From: Bacteroidales bacterium | Lineage (GTDB): Bacteria > Bacteroidota > Bacteroidia > Bacteroidales > VadinHA17 | Direction of reading: 5' to 3' | Assembly: GCA_016936695.1 (NCBI GenBank) | Contig: JAFGXK010000052.1 | Coordinates: 1-14,115, forward strand | Length of the DNA stretch: 14,115 bases | In this document: positions 1-6,209 of the stretch, piece by piece | How the letters are laid out: each line of letters starts with the position of its first letter | How positions within the stretch are numbered: position 1 is the stretch's first letter | Made by a program: the position numbers and the translations under genes | Notes under the pieces: generated by a model | Database searches by the model: none | Told to the model about the DNA's origin: nothing | Seen by the model: only the letters and a program-made list of their open reading frames with translations

Positions 1-192
1 CGGGAAAATAAGGATCACCGCCACGGGCTGAGGAAAAGAGAAAAACAAATATGAACGAAACAGGTATAAGACGCAGCGAGTACAAACTGTTTCAGTTAAC
101 TTAAGCAAGTTATGCAATAAATATGAAACAAGGAAATGGGAAAGGGAAATTTTTTAGTTAGGCTTGACAGATTGAAGAAGAAGGGGGAGTCA

Positions 193-266
193 GAGACTGA
201 GGGACGAAGAGACGGCTGGACTGCAAGACTTCGGTCTTCGGTCTTCGGTCTTCTGTCTTCGGTCTC
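193..266 (+). other. Long imperfect foldback enclosing the heptamer array
   Basis: Bases 193-203 can pair with 256-266. Eight of these pairs are Watson-Crick, and three are G-U (198/261, 201/258, 203/256). After a 2-base mismatch, 206-210 pairs with 249-253. A separate 5-bp stem with a UUCG loop (225-238) lies inside. The three wobble pairs work only in a plus-strand RNA and become A-C mismatches on the other strand, so any structured RNA would be plus-strand. No U-tract follows on either side (AAAAA after 266), so this does not look like an intrinsic terminator. The function is unknown and the structure was folded by eye. Confidence 0.45.
229..263. repeat. Five tandem copies of the heptamer CTTCGGT
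   Basis: The heptamer CTTCGGT repeats at 229-235, 236-242, 243-249, 250-256 (variant CTTCTGT) and 257-263. Read on the plus strand, four of the five units contain CTTCGG, which is the C(UUCG)G tetraloop core in RNA. A 5-bp stem AAGAC/GTCTT at 225-238 closes exactly on the first such loop. The array is not coding: 7 is not a multiple of 3, and the only frame through it is a 65-codon ORF with no family resemblance. Slippage during replication could change the copy number. Confidence 0.85.
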
Positions 267-340
267 AAAAAGCATATCGTTTCAGGTAAAAAACTTGTCG
301 AATATCATATCAGAAATTATCGTAAGTCGATAAAAATTTG

Positions 341-370
341 TTGTTATTTCTGGCAATAATGATATGTTTG
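341..370 (+). promoter_or_regulatory. Promoter-like element pointing antisense into purE
   Basis: TTG at 341-343 is followed after 19 bases by TATGTTTG at 363-370. This matches the Bacteroidota housekeeping pattern of TTTG, a spacer of about 19-21, then TAnnTTTG; the base before TTG is G rather than T. It faces right, so a transcript would begin near 376 and run antisense through purE. No plus-strand gene follows that could own it. The match is good by eye, but the surrounding sequence is AT-rich and such boxes occur by chance. Confidence 0.35.
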
Positions 371-377
371 GCGATTT

Positions 378-396
378 TCGCACTTTGGAAATGCGA
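378..396 (-). other. Hairpin 14 bases beyond the purE stop
   Basis: On the minus strand the 19 bases form a stem TCGCATTT/AAGTGCGA with one G-U pair and a 3-base loop. It is placed where a 3'-end structure for purE mRNA would be expected. No U-run follows (AAAUCGCC instead), so it is not a canonical intrinsic terminator. It could be a processing or stabilising hairpin, or chance. Confidence 0.3.
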
Positions 397-409
397 CTTG
401 CGGGAAAAT

Positions 410-916
410 TCAGTTTGTCTTGAAAGGGAACTTGATCTTCTTCAGTTCCTCGTTTGCCTCGACGATCTTTTTCTTAAGTCCTTCCTTGTATTTTACCACA
501 GTATTCATCACCTCCGGGTCGCCTGCCCCGATTATCTGTGCGGCGAGAATGCCCGCGTTCAACGCGCCATTAATGCCAACAGTCGCCACCGGGATTCCCG
601 GAGGCATCTGAATGATCGACAGCATTGAATCGAGACCTTCAAGCGAAGCCTTAATCGGAACTCCAATAACTGGCAGCGGAGTCATGGCGGCAATCACACC
701 CGGAAGGTGTGCTGCCATTCCTGCAGCCGCGATTATTACCTTTATACCTCTTCCTGCGGCTCCTGAGGCAAATTTTTCGACTTCTTCGGGAGTGCGGTGA
801 GCCGAAAGTGCGTTTATCTCAAATGGTATCCTGAAATCGTTGAGCACCTGAGCCGCCTTTTCCATTACAGGAAGGTCGGAAGTGCTTCCCATTATTATGC
901 TGACAACTGGTTCCAT
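410..916 (-). CDS. purE: N5-carboxyaminoimidazole ribonucleotide mutase (PurE)
   Basis: PurE interconverts N5-CAIR and CAIR in the cytoplasmic de novo purine pathway; a PurK partner normally makes its substrate and is not in this window. The 168-residue length is normal for the bacterial class I enzyme. Visible motifs are GSTSD at residues 10-14, SAHRTP at 38-43 (His40 corresponds to the catalytic-loop histidine), AAGMAAHLPG at 64-73, LPVIGVP at 81-87 and MPPGIPVATVGI at 104-115. The C-terminal 30 residues form a charged lysine/glutamate-rich helix. The ATG at 914-916 starts directly before the first beta strand, so no longer start is needed. There is no Shine-Dalgarno sequence. A perfect TATTTTTG box lies 33 bases upstream. 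The gene diverges from hpt and is the only minus-strand gene here. Confidence in the function is very high. Confidence 0.97.
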   Translation of the reverse strand: MEPVVSIIMGSTSDLPVMEKAAQVLNDFRIPFEINALSAHRTPEEVEKFASGAAGRGIKVIIAAAGMAAHLPGVIAAMTPLPVIGVPIKASLEGLDSMLSIIQMPPGIPVATVGINGALNAGILAAQIIGAGDPEVMNTVVKYKEGLKKKIVEANEELKKIKFPFKTN

Positions 917-948
917 CTTAATAATTTCATTTAACTTACTGAAGAGAA

Positions 949-956
949 CAAAAATA
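949..956 (-). promoter_or_regulatory. Candidate purE -7 promoter element (TATTTTTG)
   Basis: The minus strand reads TATTTTTG here, a full match to the Bacteroidota TAnnTTTG element. It lies 33 bases upstream of the purE ATG, giving a leader of roughly 25 bases. No convincing -33 TTTG is seen; the nearest is CTG with a 22-base spacing, so the call rests on the -7 box and its position. Confidence 0.45.
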
Positions 957-970
957 AGCTATTATTTTCA

Positions 971-978
971 TATTTTCG
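971..978 (+). promoter_or_regulatory. Weak candidate hpt -7 element (TATTTTCG)
   Basis: TATTTTCG matches TAnnTTTG at all but one position and lies 22 bases upstream of the hpt ATG. A second one-mismatch box, TATTTTTC, lies at 985-992. Neither has a clear -33 partner. The hpt promoter must lie within or overlap the 84-bp spacer shared with purE, unless it starts inside purE. Confidence 0.25.
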
Positions 979-1000
979 CAGAGATATTTTTCACCGGATT

Positions 1001-1543
1001 ATGACAGCCTCCGAAATACAGATACACGACAAATTATTCAGGGAATATATCCCTGAAAATGCCCTTCATGACAAGGTCGTTGAGCTTGCCGGCCGGATCA
1101 ACATCGATTTTGCAGGTAAAGAGGTCATCTTCGTTGGCGTGCTGAACGGATCGTTCATTTTTGCAGCCGACCTTTTCAGGAGGATAAAGCTCAAAGCCAG
1201 GATCACCTTCATAAAACTGGCATCCTATGCAGGTACAACTTCCTCGGGCGAAATCAGGGAACTGATCGGCTGGAATGAAGACCTGAACGGCAAATCGGTG
1301 ATCATCATCGAGGACATCGTCGATACTGGCGTTACCCTCGAACATACGGTCGACAACCTGATAATAAGGAATGTTAAGGAAATAAGTATAGTTACACTGC
1401 TCCTCAAGCCCGAAGCCTACAGGAAGAACATCCATATCGACTATGTCGGCTTTGAAATACCCAACGACTTCGTTGTAGGTTATGGCCTCGACTACGACGG
1501 GGAAGGAAGAAACCTCCCGGCAGTCTACTCTCTCGTCCCCTGA
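1001..1543 (+). CDS. hpt: Hypoxanthine phosphoribosyltransferase
   Basis: This enzyme salvages hypoxanthine (and usually guanine) by transferring phosphoribose from PRPP to give IMP or GMP in the cytoplasm. The 180-residue length is typical for the bacterial enzyme. The PRPP-binding signature VIIIEDIVDTGVTL spans residues 100-113 with the diagnostic acidic pair E104-D105. LNGS at 48-51 is the substrate loop near the N-terminus. KPEAYRK at 136-142 and YVGFEIPNDFVVGYGLDY at 148-165 form the purine-recognition region and the conserved C-terminal strand. The ATG at 1001 is first in frame near the purE promoter region, and no Shine-Dalgarno is present. It is divergent from purE and 39 bases upstream of adk, probably in one transcript. 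The order hpt-adk-obg is common in Bacteroidota, from general knowledge. Confidence 0.95.
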   Translation: MTASEIQIHDKLFREYIPENALHDKVVELAGRINIDFAGKEVIFVGVLNGSFIFAADLFRRIKLKARITFIKLASYAGTTSSGEIRELIGWNEDLNGKSVIIIEDIVDTGVTLEHTVDNLIIRNVKEISIVTLLLKPEAYRKNIHIDYVGFEIPNDFVVGYGLDYDGEGRNLPAVYSLVP

Positions 1544-1582
1544 AATATTTTTCAAATCTTTATAAATATAAATCTAATATCT

Positions 1583-2164
1583 ATGCTCAACTTTTTGATT
1601 TTTGGTCCTCCCGGATCCGGTAAGGGAACCCAGTCGGTAAGACTGGCTGAAAAATTCAACCTCAAACATCTTTCCACAGGTGATATGCTTCGTGCTGAAA
1701 TAGCAGCAGGAACAGAGCTTGGAAAAAAGATGAGTGCAATAATGGCAACAGGCGAACTTGTTCCGGATGAGGTGGTGATCGAAATGATCGCAGCCAGGAT
1801 CGATAGCACGAAAGACTCTGCCGGCTTCCTCTTTGACGGATTCCCCCGTACGGTGGCACAGACCGAAGCGCTTGAAGCGATGCTGAATGAAAGAGGAATG
1901 AAGATCGACAGCATGCTTGTACTTGACGTCGATCATGATGAACTCGTCAAAAGGTTGATCCTCAGGGCTGAACTCTCGGGGCGCCCTGATGACAAGGATC
2001 CGGCCGTGATTGAAAACCGAATTGATGTATATAAGGCCAAAACCGAACCGATTATTGAATTCTGCAGACAAAGAGGCATTTATCAGCCTGTGGATGGTGT
2101 CGGCTCGATCGATGATATCTTCGGGCGTCTCAGCAATCTTATAAGCGGGTATACAGAATCATAA
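1583..2164 (+). CDS. adk: Adenylate kinase, short form
   Basis: Adenylate kinase interconverts ATP plus AMP with two ADP and sets the cellular energy charge. Of its 193 residues, the P-loop GPPGSGKGT is at 8-16, the AMP-binding STGDMLR at 31-37, DGFPRT at 85-90, and GRPDD at 133-137 in place of a full LID domain. There is no cysteine-rich zinc LID, so this is the short-type enzyme, as seen in other Bacteroidota. R128 and R134 flank the reduced LID, and R146 follows. The ATG at 1583 opens straight onto the first beta strand (MLNFLIFG), so the start is secure although no Shine-Dalgarno is visible. The stop TAA shares its last A with the start of the next gene (TAATG at 2162-2166), suggesting translational coupling to obg. 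Confidence 0.97.
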   Translation: MLNFLIFGPPGSGKGTQSVRLAEKFNLKHLSTGDMLRAEIAAGTELGKKMSAIMATGELVPDEVVIEMIAARIDSTKDSAGFLFDGFPRTVAQTEALEAMLNERGMKIDSMLVLDVDHDELVKRLILRAELSGRPDDKDPAVIENRIDVYKAKTEPIIEFCRQRGIYQPVDGVGSIDDIFGRLSNLISGYTES

Positions 2165-3156
2165 TGGCTGGTTCCAACTTCGTCGACTATGTAAAGATCT
2201 ACTGCCGCTCCGGCAACGGAGGTCCGGGTTCTGCCCATCTGCGGAGGGAGAAATTCATTCCGAAGGGCGGGCCCGACGGAGGCGACGGAGGCCGGGGCGG
2301 CCATATCATACTCAGGGGTAACAGTCAGATGTGGACACTTCTGCATCTGAGATTCAAACGGCATATTTTTGCTGAGAACGGCGGATCGGGAGGTCATCAG
2401 CTCTCAACCGGAGCCGACGGAAAGGATGTAATCATCGAGGTGCCTCTGGGTACAATCGCCAGAAGAGAAAGTACCGGTGAGATTCTCTTCGAGATAACGG
2501 ATCCCGGTGATGAAAAAATACTTGCAAAAGGAGGCCGCGGCGGACTTGGCAATGATCACTTCAAATCGGCTACCCACCAGACTCCAAGATATGCCCAGCC
2601 GGGAGAACCCGGGATTGAGGAGGCATTCATTCTCGAACTTAAAATTCTGGCCGACGTCGGGTTGGTGGGTTTCCCGAATGCCGGAAAATCGACACTTCTG
2701 TCGGTGGTATCAGCCGCGAAACCCAAAATTGCCGATTATCCTTTTACAACACTTGTTCCCAACCTGGGAATCGTGTCATACAGGGAAGGAAAATCGTTTG
2801 TGATGGCCGACATCCCCGGGATTATCGAAGGTGCCCATGAGGGAAAGGGTTTGGGAATCAGATTCCTCAGACATATCGAAAGAAACTCGATGCTGCTGTT
2901 CATAATCCCGGCCGACAGCCGGAACATCATGGAAGAATATGATATCCTTGTGAATGAGCTGCTTATGTATAACCCGGAACTTCTTGACAAAAGACGGCTC
3001 CTTGGAATCTCGAAATCCGATCTGGCCGATGAAGAGATAAGGAATGAACTCAGGAAAGACCTGCCGGATCTGCCCAGGGTATTCTTCTCATCACTCACCG
3101 GCGAGGGGATTACCACACTTAAGGATATGATCTGGAAGACCCTGAACAGTTACTAA
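2164..3156 (+). CDS. obgE: Obg-family GTPase, short form without OCT domain
   Basis: Obg (CgtA) is an essential GTPase that associates with the 50S ribosomal subunit and links assembly to growth state. The 330-residue protein begins with the glycine-rich Obg fold (about 1-158), with GNGGPGS at 18-24 and GGPDGGDGGRGG at 35-46. The G domain follows: G1 GFPNAGKST at 169-177, switch I PFTT at 193-196, G3 DIPG at 216-219, G4 SKSD at 283-286, and a G5-like SSLTGEG at 309-315. G4 has serine where the canonical NKxD motif has asparagine, so guanine recognition is slightly non-standard; this may be normal for the phylum. There is no C-terminal OCT domain, and the protein ends shortly after the G domain. 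Its ATG overlaps the adk stop by one base. The next gene starts five bases after its stop. Confidence 0.96.
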   Translation: MAGSNFVDYVKIYCRSGNGGPGSAHLRREKFIPKGGPDGGDGGRGGHIILRGNSQMWTLLHLRFKRHIFAENGGSGGHQLSTGADGKDVIIEVPLGTIARRESTGEILFEITDPGDEKILAKGGRGGLGNDHFKSATHQTPRYAQPGEPGIEEAFILELKILADVGLVGFPNAGKSTLLSVVSAAKPKIADYPFTTLVPNLGIVSYREGKSFVMADIPGIIEGAHEGKGLGIRFLRHIERNSMLLFIIPADSRNIMEEYDILVNELLMYNPELLDKRRLLGISKSDLADEEIRNELRKDLPDLPRVFFSSLTGEGITTLKDMIWKTLNSY

Positions 3157-3161
3157 CAGAC

Positions 3162-3716
3162 ATGGAGCAGATTGATCAACAGCTTTTTCTTTTTCTAAAT
3201 TCGGCAAACTCACCATTCTGGGACAGTGTTATGTACTTTCTCAGCATGAAACTCGTATGGGCACCACTGTATCTTGCAATCCTGACATGGATGGGACTAA
3301 GGTACGGGAAAAAGTTCTGGATACTCCTGTTGTTCGTTGCACTTGCAGTGTTCCTTGCCGACCGTACATCGGTGATGATCAAGTACCTTGTCGACCGGCC
3401 CCGGCCATGCCATGAGACTTCACTCCAGGGATTGGTTCATATGGTAAACGGAGTATGCGGCGGTAAGTACGGATTCGTATCATCCCATGCAGCAAACTCA
3501 TTCAATGTGGCCTTCCTGAGCCTTATGTTCATAAGGAAAAAATGGTACACCTTCTTTATAATCCTCTGGGCATCAGCGGTCAGTTACAGCAGGATCTACC
3601 TGGGTGTCCATTACCCGGGTGATGTGGCAGGAGGGGCTATACTCGGTGCCTTCATCGGCTGGGGTGTTTATAAAATGTTCTCTTTGTACGAACGAAGAAC
3701 CCTGTCGCGAACTTAA
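3162..3716 (+). CDS. PAP2-family integral membrane phosphatase
   Basis: This 184-residue membrane protein belongs to the type 2 phosphatidic acid phosphatase superfamily, which removes phosphate from lipid phosphates or diphosphates such as phosphatidylglycerol phosphate, undecaprenyl diphosphate or lipid A. The three PAP2 motifs are present: KYLVDRPRP at residues 74-82; VSSHA at 106-110, where the acid-base histidine is His109; and SRIYLGVHYPGDVAGG at 143-158 with R144, nucleophile H150 and D154. Motif 2 reads VSSH rather than the usual PSGH. Hydrophobic segments lie at about 22-44, 52-68, 113-124, 128-142 and 156-172. The substrate cannot be read from sequence. It sits five bases after obg and nine before lplA, and lies near the PlsC-like gene, which fits a role in membrane lipids. 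The start ATG directly precedes a family-like amphipathic N-terminus. Confidence 0.88.
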   Translation: MEQIDQQLFLFLNSANSPFWDSVMYFLSMKLVWAPLYLAILTWMGLRYGKKFWILLLFVALAVFLADRTSVMIKYLVDRPRPCHETSLQGLVHMVNGVCGGKYGFVSSHAANSFNVAFLSLMFIRKKWYTFFIILWASAVSYSRIYLGVHYPGDVAGGAILGAFIGWGVYKMFSLYERRTLSRT

Positions 3717-3725
3717 CATACACTT

Positions 3726-4676
3726 ATGCAGTGCATTACCCTGCCTTCATCCGATCCTTATTTCAACCTGGCGGCTGATGAGTTCCTCCTCAGGAACTCG
3801 GGTGATGAATATTTTCTCCTCAGTATCAATGAGAGATCGGTAATCACTGGCAAACATCAGATTCCGCACAGGGAGACCGAAACAAGTTTTGTCACTGAGC
3901 ACGGAATACCTGTGATCCGCAGAATCTCGGGCGGAGGAACCGTTTTCCATGACCCGGGAAACCTGAATTTCAGCTTCATCCTTAACAGCACCGAAGGGAA
4001 ACAGATTGATTTCAGGAAATACACCCTGCCTGTAATCTCTTTCCTTAATTCTCTCGGGATAGATGCCCGTTTTGAAGGAAAGAACGATTTGAAGGTCGGA
4101 GGGCTTAAGATTTCGGGAAACGCGGAACATGTATACAGAAACAGGGTCCTCCATCACGGGACCCTCCTTTTCAGCGCTGACCTTGACTTTCTGGGTAAGT
4201 GCATAAGGAAGAACACTTCGGTGTATGAGACCAGGGCGGTGAGTTCCAATCCCTCGCCGGTGACCAATCTGGCCGGGATGCTCGGGACTGTGCGCGATAC
4301 AATGCATTTCAGGGACCTGATGCTGGAATGGTTACTAGCTTACCAACCCGGCTCGTGCAAATCATCCCTTTCGGACGATGAAACAAGACAGATAGACGAA
4401 CTCGCTGAAACCCGGTACAAGTCGTGGGAATGGACTTATGCCTACGGACCCGACTATCGTTTGAGGAAAGGTTTCAGTTACGAAGGGAAGGAAGCTTTGT
4501 GCGACTTATCGGTCAGGGATGGTGTTATAAGTCAGTGCCGGTTGACCGGTAATGACGATCTTGAGAAGGCAGGCAACTTACTCGGGGGGTGCCGGCATAT
4601 GGTAAGCGATGTGCGGAAAATTCTGGAAAAAGAGAATATCTTTAGCTCCGGATTTGATGTTTTTAATCTCTTTTGA
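3726..4676 (+). CDS. lplA: Lipoate-protein ligase A
   Basis: LplA activates free lipoate with ATP to lipoyl-AMP and transfers it to a lysine on lipoyl domains of the 2-oxoacid dehydrogenases and the glycine-cleavage H protein. The 316 residues include RRISGGGTVFHDPGN at 65-79 (the lipoate/adenylate-binding loop), GKNDLKVGGLKISGNA at 118-133 with Lys128 as the adenylate-contacting lysine, and HHGTLLF at 143-149. A C-terminal accessory domain (about 215-316, including LLGGCRHM) is present, so this is the one-piece E. coli-like form rather than a split LplA-LplB form. The start near MQCITLPSSDPYFNLAADEFLL suits the family, whose N-terminus has the same N-x-A-x-[DE] pattern. It lies nine bases after the PAP2 gene and 16 bases before the acyltransferase start. 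Confidence 0.94.
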   Translation: MQCITLPSSDPYFNLAADEFLLRNSGDEYFLLSINERSVITGKHQIPHRETETSFVTEHGIPVIRRISGGGTVFHDPGNLNFSFILNSTEGKQIDFRKYTLPVISFLNSLGIDARFEGKNDLKVGGLKISGNAEHVYRNRVLHHGTLLFSADLDFLGKCIRKNTSVYETRAVSSNPSPVTNLAGMLGTVRDTMHFRDLMLEWLLAYQPGSCKSSLSDDETRQIDELAETRYKSWEWTYAYGPDYRLRKGFSYEGKEALCDLSVRDGVISQCRLTGNDDLEKAGNLLGGCRHMVSDVRKILEKENIFSSGFDVFNLF

Positions 4677-4692
4677 CTTAGGCAAACCAGCT

Positions 4693-5430
4693 ATGGATGT
4701 TCTGAAATCAGTTTTTATATGGATGACAGGAGTGCTCCTGATAGTTGTATTCTTCCCCCTTACATTTCTGATATGGCTTCTTACGCTTCCATTTGATAAA
4801 AACCGTGTGGTAATTCACCGGCTGCTTAACTGGCAAAGCTTTTTAGCTGTCAGGCTTATTCCCATCTGGAAGCTGAAGATAGAGGGAAGAGAAAAAGCTG
4901 CCGGAGGAGGCCCTTTTGTGATAATTTCAAATCATCAGTCGATCCTTGATATCCTTTTCATTAACTGCCTGTCTTACAGGTTAAAATGGGTGTCGAAGAT
5001 AGAAAACATGAAAATACCCATTCTCGGATGGTACCTGCGTATGGCCGATTATATAGTGATCAACAGGGGAGACCAGGAGAGCAAGGAAAAAATGATGGAA
5101 AAATCGATGAGGTCGCTCAGACAGGGCATTTCTGTAATGATGTTTCCGGAAGGAACCAGATCGGTTGACGGAGAGCCGGGCTTTTTCAAGAGAGGAGCAT
5201 TTCAGATGGCTGTCGATGCCGGTGTCCCGATTCTGCCCGTCGTTCTCGACGGTTCGGGCGGGATTCTTCCCAAGCATGGTCTCATTTTCACCACCGGCCA
5301 CAGGGTTAAGGTCAGGGTATTTGATCCTGTCCCCCCTGAATCGTTCAACACCACCGATCCCGATATGCTTTCGGTATATTTCAGTAATTTTATAACCAGG
5401 GAGCTCAGCGTACTGCGACGAAGCTCATGA
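4693..5430 (+). CDS. plsC: 1-acyl-sn-glycerol-3-phosphate acyltransferase (PlsC type)
   Basis: This membrane-associated acyltransferase probably adds the second acyl chain to lysophosphatidic acid, giving phosphatidic acid for phospholipid synthesis. In 245 residues it shows block I NHQSILD at 80-86 (catalytic H81 and D86), block III FPEGTRS at 151-157, block II-like WYLRMADYIVINRG at 113-126, and block IV VPILPVVLDGS at 178-188. A hydrophobic N-terminal anchor spans about 8-33. The frame is open back to an ATG at 4609, but that start would add 28 residues overlapping the lplA end. I chose 4693 because the anchor begins there and the added residues have no family resemblance. No strong ribosome-binding site decides it. 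A related acyltransferase such as an ornithine-lipid or 3-O-acyltransferase is less likely. The stop lies one base before the next start. Confidence 0.88.
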   Translation: MDVLKSVFIWMTGVLLIVVFFPLTFLIWLLTLPFDKNRVVIHRLLNWQSFLAVRLIPIWKLKIEGREKAAGGGPFVIISNHQSILDILFINCLSYRLKWVSKIENMKIPILGWYLRMADYIVINRGDQESKEKMMEKSMRSLRQGISVMMFPEGTRSVDGEPGFFKRGAFQMAVDAGVPILPVVLDGSGGILPKHGLIFTTGHRVKVRVFDPVPPESFNTTDPDMLSVYFSNFITRELSVLRRSS

Positions 5431-5431
5431 A

Positions 5432-6208
5432 ATGACGTACAACCTCACATACCGCCGGGTTCTCAACAGGATGGGTTATTACAACTACCAGCGCGGGCTC
5501 ATCTATCATCATCTCGATGAGGAAGGAAGCTGGAACAGTCATCTGGGTAACTGCAGGGCATTCATACTAAAGGCGATGGAACTGAGAAAGCCTGCAAAAG
5601 TGACCGTTCTCGGAAGCGGCTGGCTTCTCGACCTTCCCCTTAAGGAAATGGCTGAAACCGGCGCTGAGATATGCCTGGTTGACATAGTCCATCCACCCGA
5701 GGTTAAGGAACAGGTTGCAGAACTTGGAAAAGTTACGCTCATCGAGGATGATGTTTCAGGAGGCCTGATAAGCGAGGTCTGGGAAAAAGCCAGACGGAAA
5801 TTCCTTATTAACAGGCTCGGAACGCCCGACAGCATTGAAGTCAGTGAATACAAACCCAAATCTGATCCCGGGATGGTGATTTCCCTGAATATTCTTACCC
5901 AGCTGGAGAATCTGCCCCTGGAGTTCCTTAAAAAGAGGTCGGGCGGGGATGAAGATTCCTTTAAGAGGTTCAGGCAAAGGGTACAGGATAAACATATCGG
6001 ATTTCTGAAGAAACATATTTCGGTACTTATTACCGATATCTCTGAGGTCATCACGGAAAGTTCCGGCAGGGTAAGCGAAATTCCTTCAGTCGTTGTCGAT
6101 CTGCCAGAAGCAGAACAAACGGATGAATGGACATGGTATTTTGAGAAGAAAAGTCCGGATTTCTTCCGGAAGAAATCGGTATTCAGGGTCAGGGCAATGA
6201 TGTTTTAA
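5432..6208 (+). CDS. Uncharacterised protein with a methyltransferase-like Rossmann core
   Basis: I do not recognise a named family for this 258-residue protein. Its middle resembles a class I SAM-dependent methyltransferase. VTVLGSGWLLDLPL (57-70) looks like motif I (beta strand then a GxG turn). EICLVDI (79-85) ends in an acidic residue, D84, where ribose contact is expected. LIEDDVSG (103-110) fits motif II, and MVISLNILTQLENLP (148-162) resembles motif IV in class I enzymes. The N-terminus is tyrosine-rich and basic (MTYNLTYRR); the C-terminus carries WTWYF at 233-237 and a final beta-like stretch. No signal peptide or membrane segment is visible. It begins one base after the PlsC-type gene and ends one base before the MutS-like gene, so the three are almost certainly co-transcribed. 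Substrate and true activity are unknown. Confidence 0.85.
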   Translation: MTYNLTYRRVLNRMGYYNYQRGLIYHHLDEEGSWNSHLGNCRAFILKAMELRKPAKVTVLGSGWLLDLPLKEMAETGAEICLVDIVHPPEVKEQVAELGKVTLIEDDVSGGLISEVWEKARRKFLINRLGTPDSIEVSEYKPKSDPGMVISLNILTQLENLPLEFLKKRSGGDEDSFKRFRQRVQDKHIGFLKKHISVLITDISEVITESSGRVSEIPSVVVDLPEAEQTDEWTWYFEKKSPDFFRKKSVFRVRAMMF

Positions 6209-6209
6209 A

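Larger units (their letters stand above)
1..409. other. Non-coding left region with repeat, promoter-like box and small hairpins
   Basis: No convincing gene lies here. Plus-strand frames entering from the left edge stop at 29-31 (after GKIRITATG) and at 52-54, so the last codons of an upstream gene may be present, but nothing identifies it. No CAT lies in 1-135, so no ATG-started minus-strand gene can begin there. The region holds a heptamer array with a foldback (193-266), a promoter-like element (341-370) and a hairpin just beyond purE (378-396), each listed separately. Two tiny stem-loops at 85-97 (AACTG/CAGTT) and 98-111 (AACTT/AAGTT) are short enough to be chance. The stretch is AT-rich apart from 185-266. 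Confidence 0.7.

Noticed and set aside
1..54. Possible C-terminal tail of an upstream plus-strand gene (stop at 29-31 or 52-54)
   Set aside because: Only 9 to 17 codons in two competing frames, with nothing to identify either.
229..263. CRISPR-like array
   Set aside because: Units are 7 bases, directly adjacent and without spacers, so this is a simple tandem repeat.
193..266. Intrinsic terminator
   Set aside because: The foldback has no U-tract on either strand and its arms are interrupted.
136..333. 65-codon plus-strand ORF in the left intergenic region
   Set aside because: It runs straight through the heptamer array, has low-complexity composition and no family resemblance; it is open by chance.
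338..628. 96-codon plus-strand ORF beginning near the antisense promoter element
   Set aside because: Most of it is antisense to purE and its composition is that of a shadow frame; the ATG lies upstream of the predicted transcription start.
1574..2071. 165-codon minus-strand ORF over adk
   Set aside because: It is the mirror of a strongly supported coding gene and shows no motif of its own.
3747..4307. 186-codon minus-strand ORF over lplA
   Set aside because: Antisense shadow of lplA, whose catalytic motifs are clear in the forward frame.
4609..4692. 28-residue N-terminal extension of the PlsC-type acyltransferase
   Set aside because: It overlaps the end of lplA in another frame and does not look like family sequence; the hydrophobic anchor starts at the 4693 ATG.
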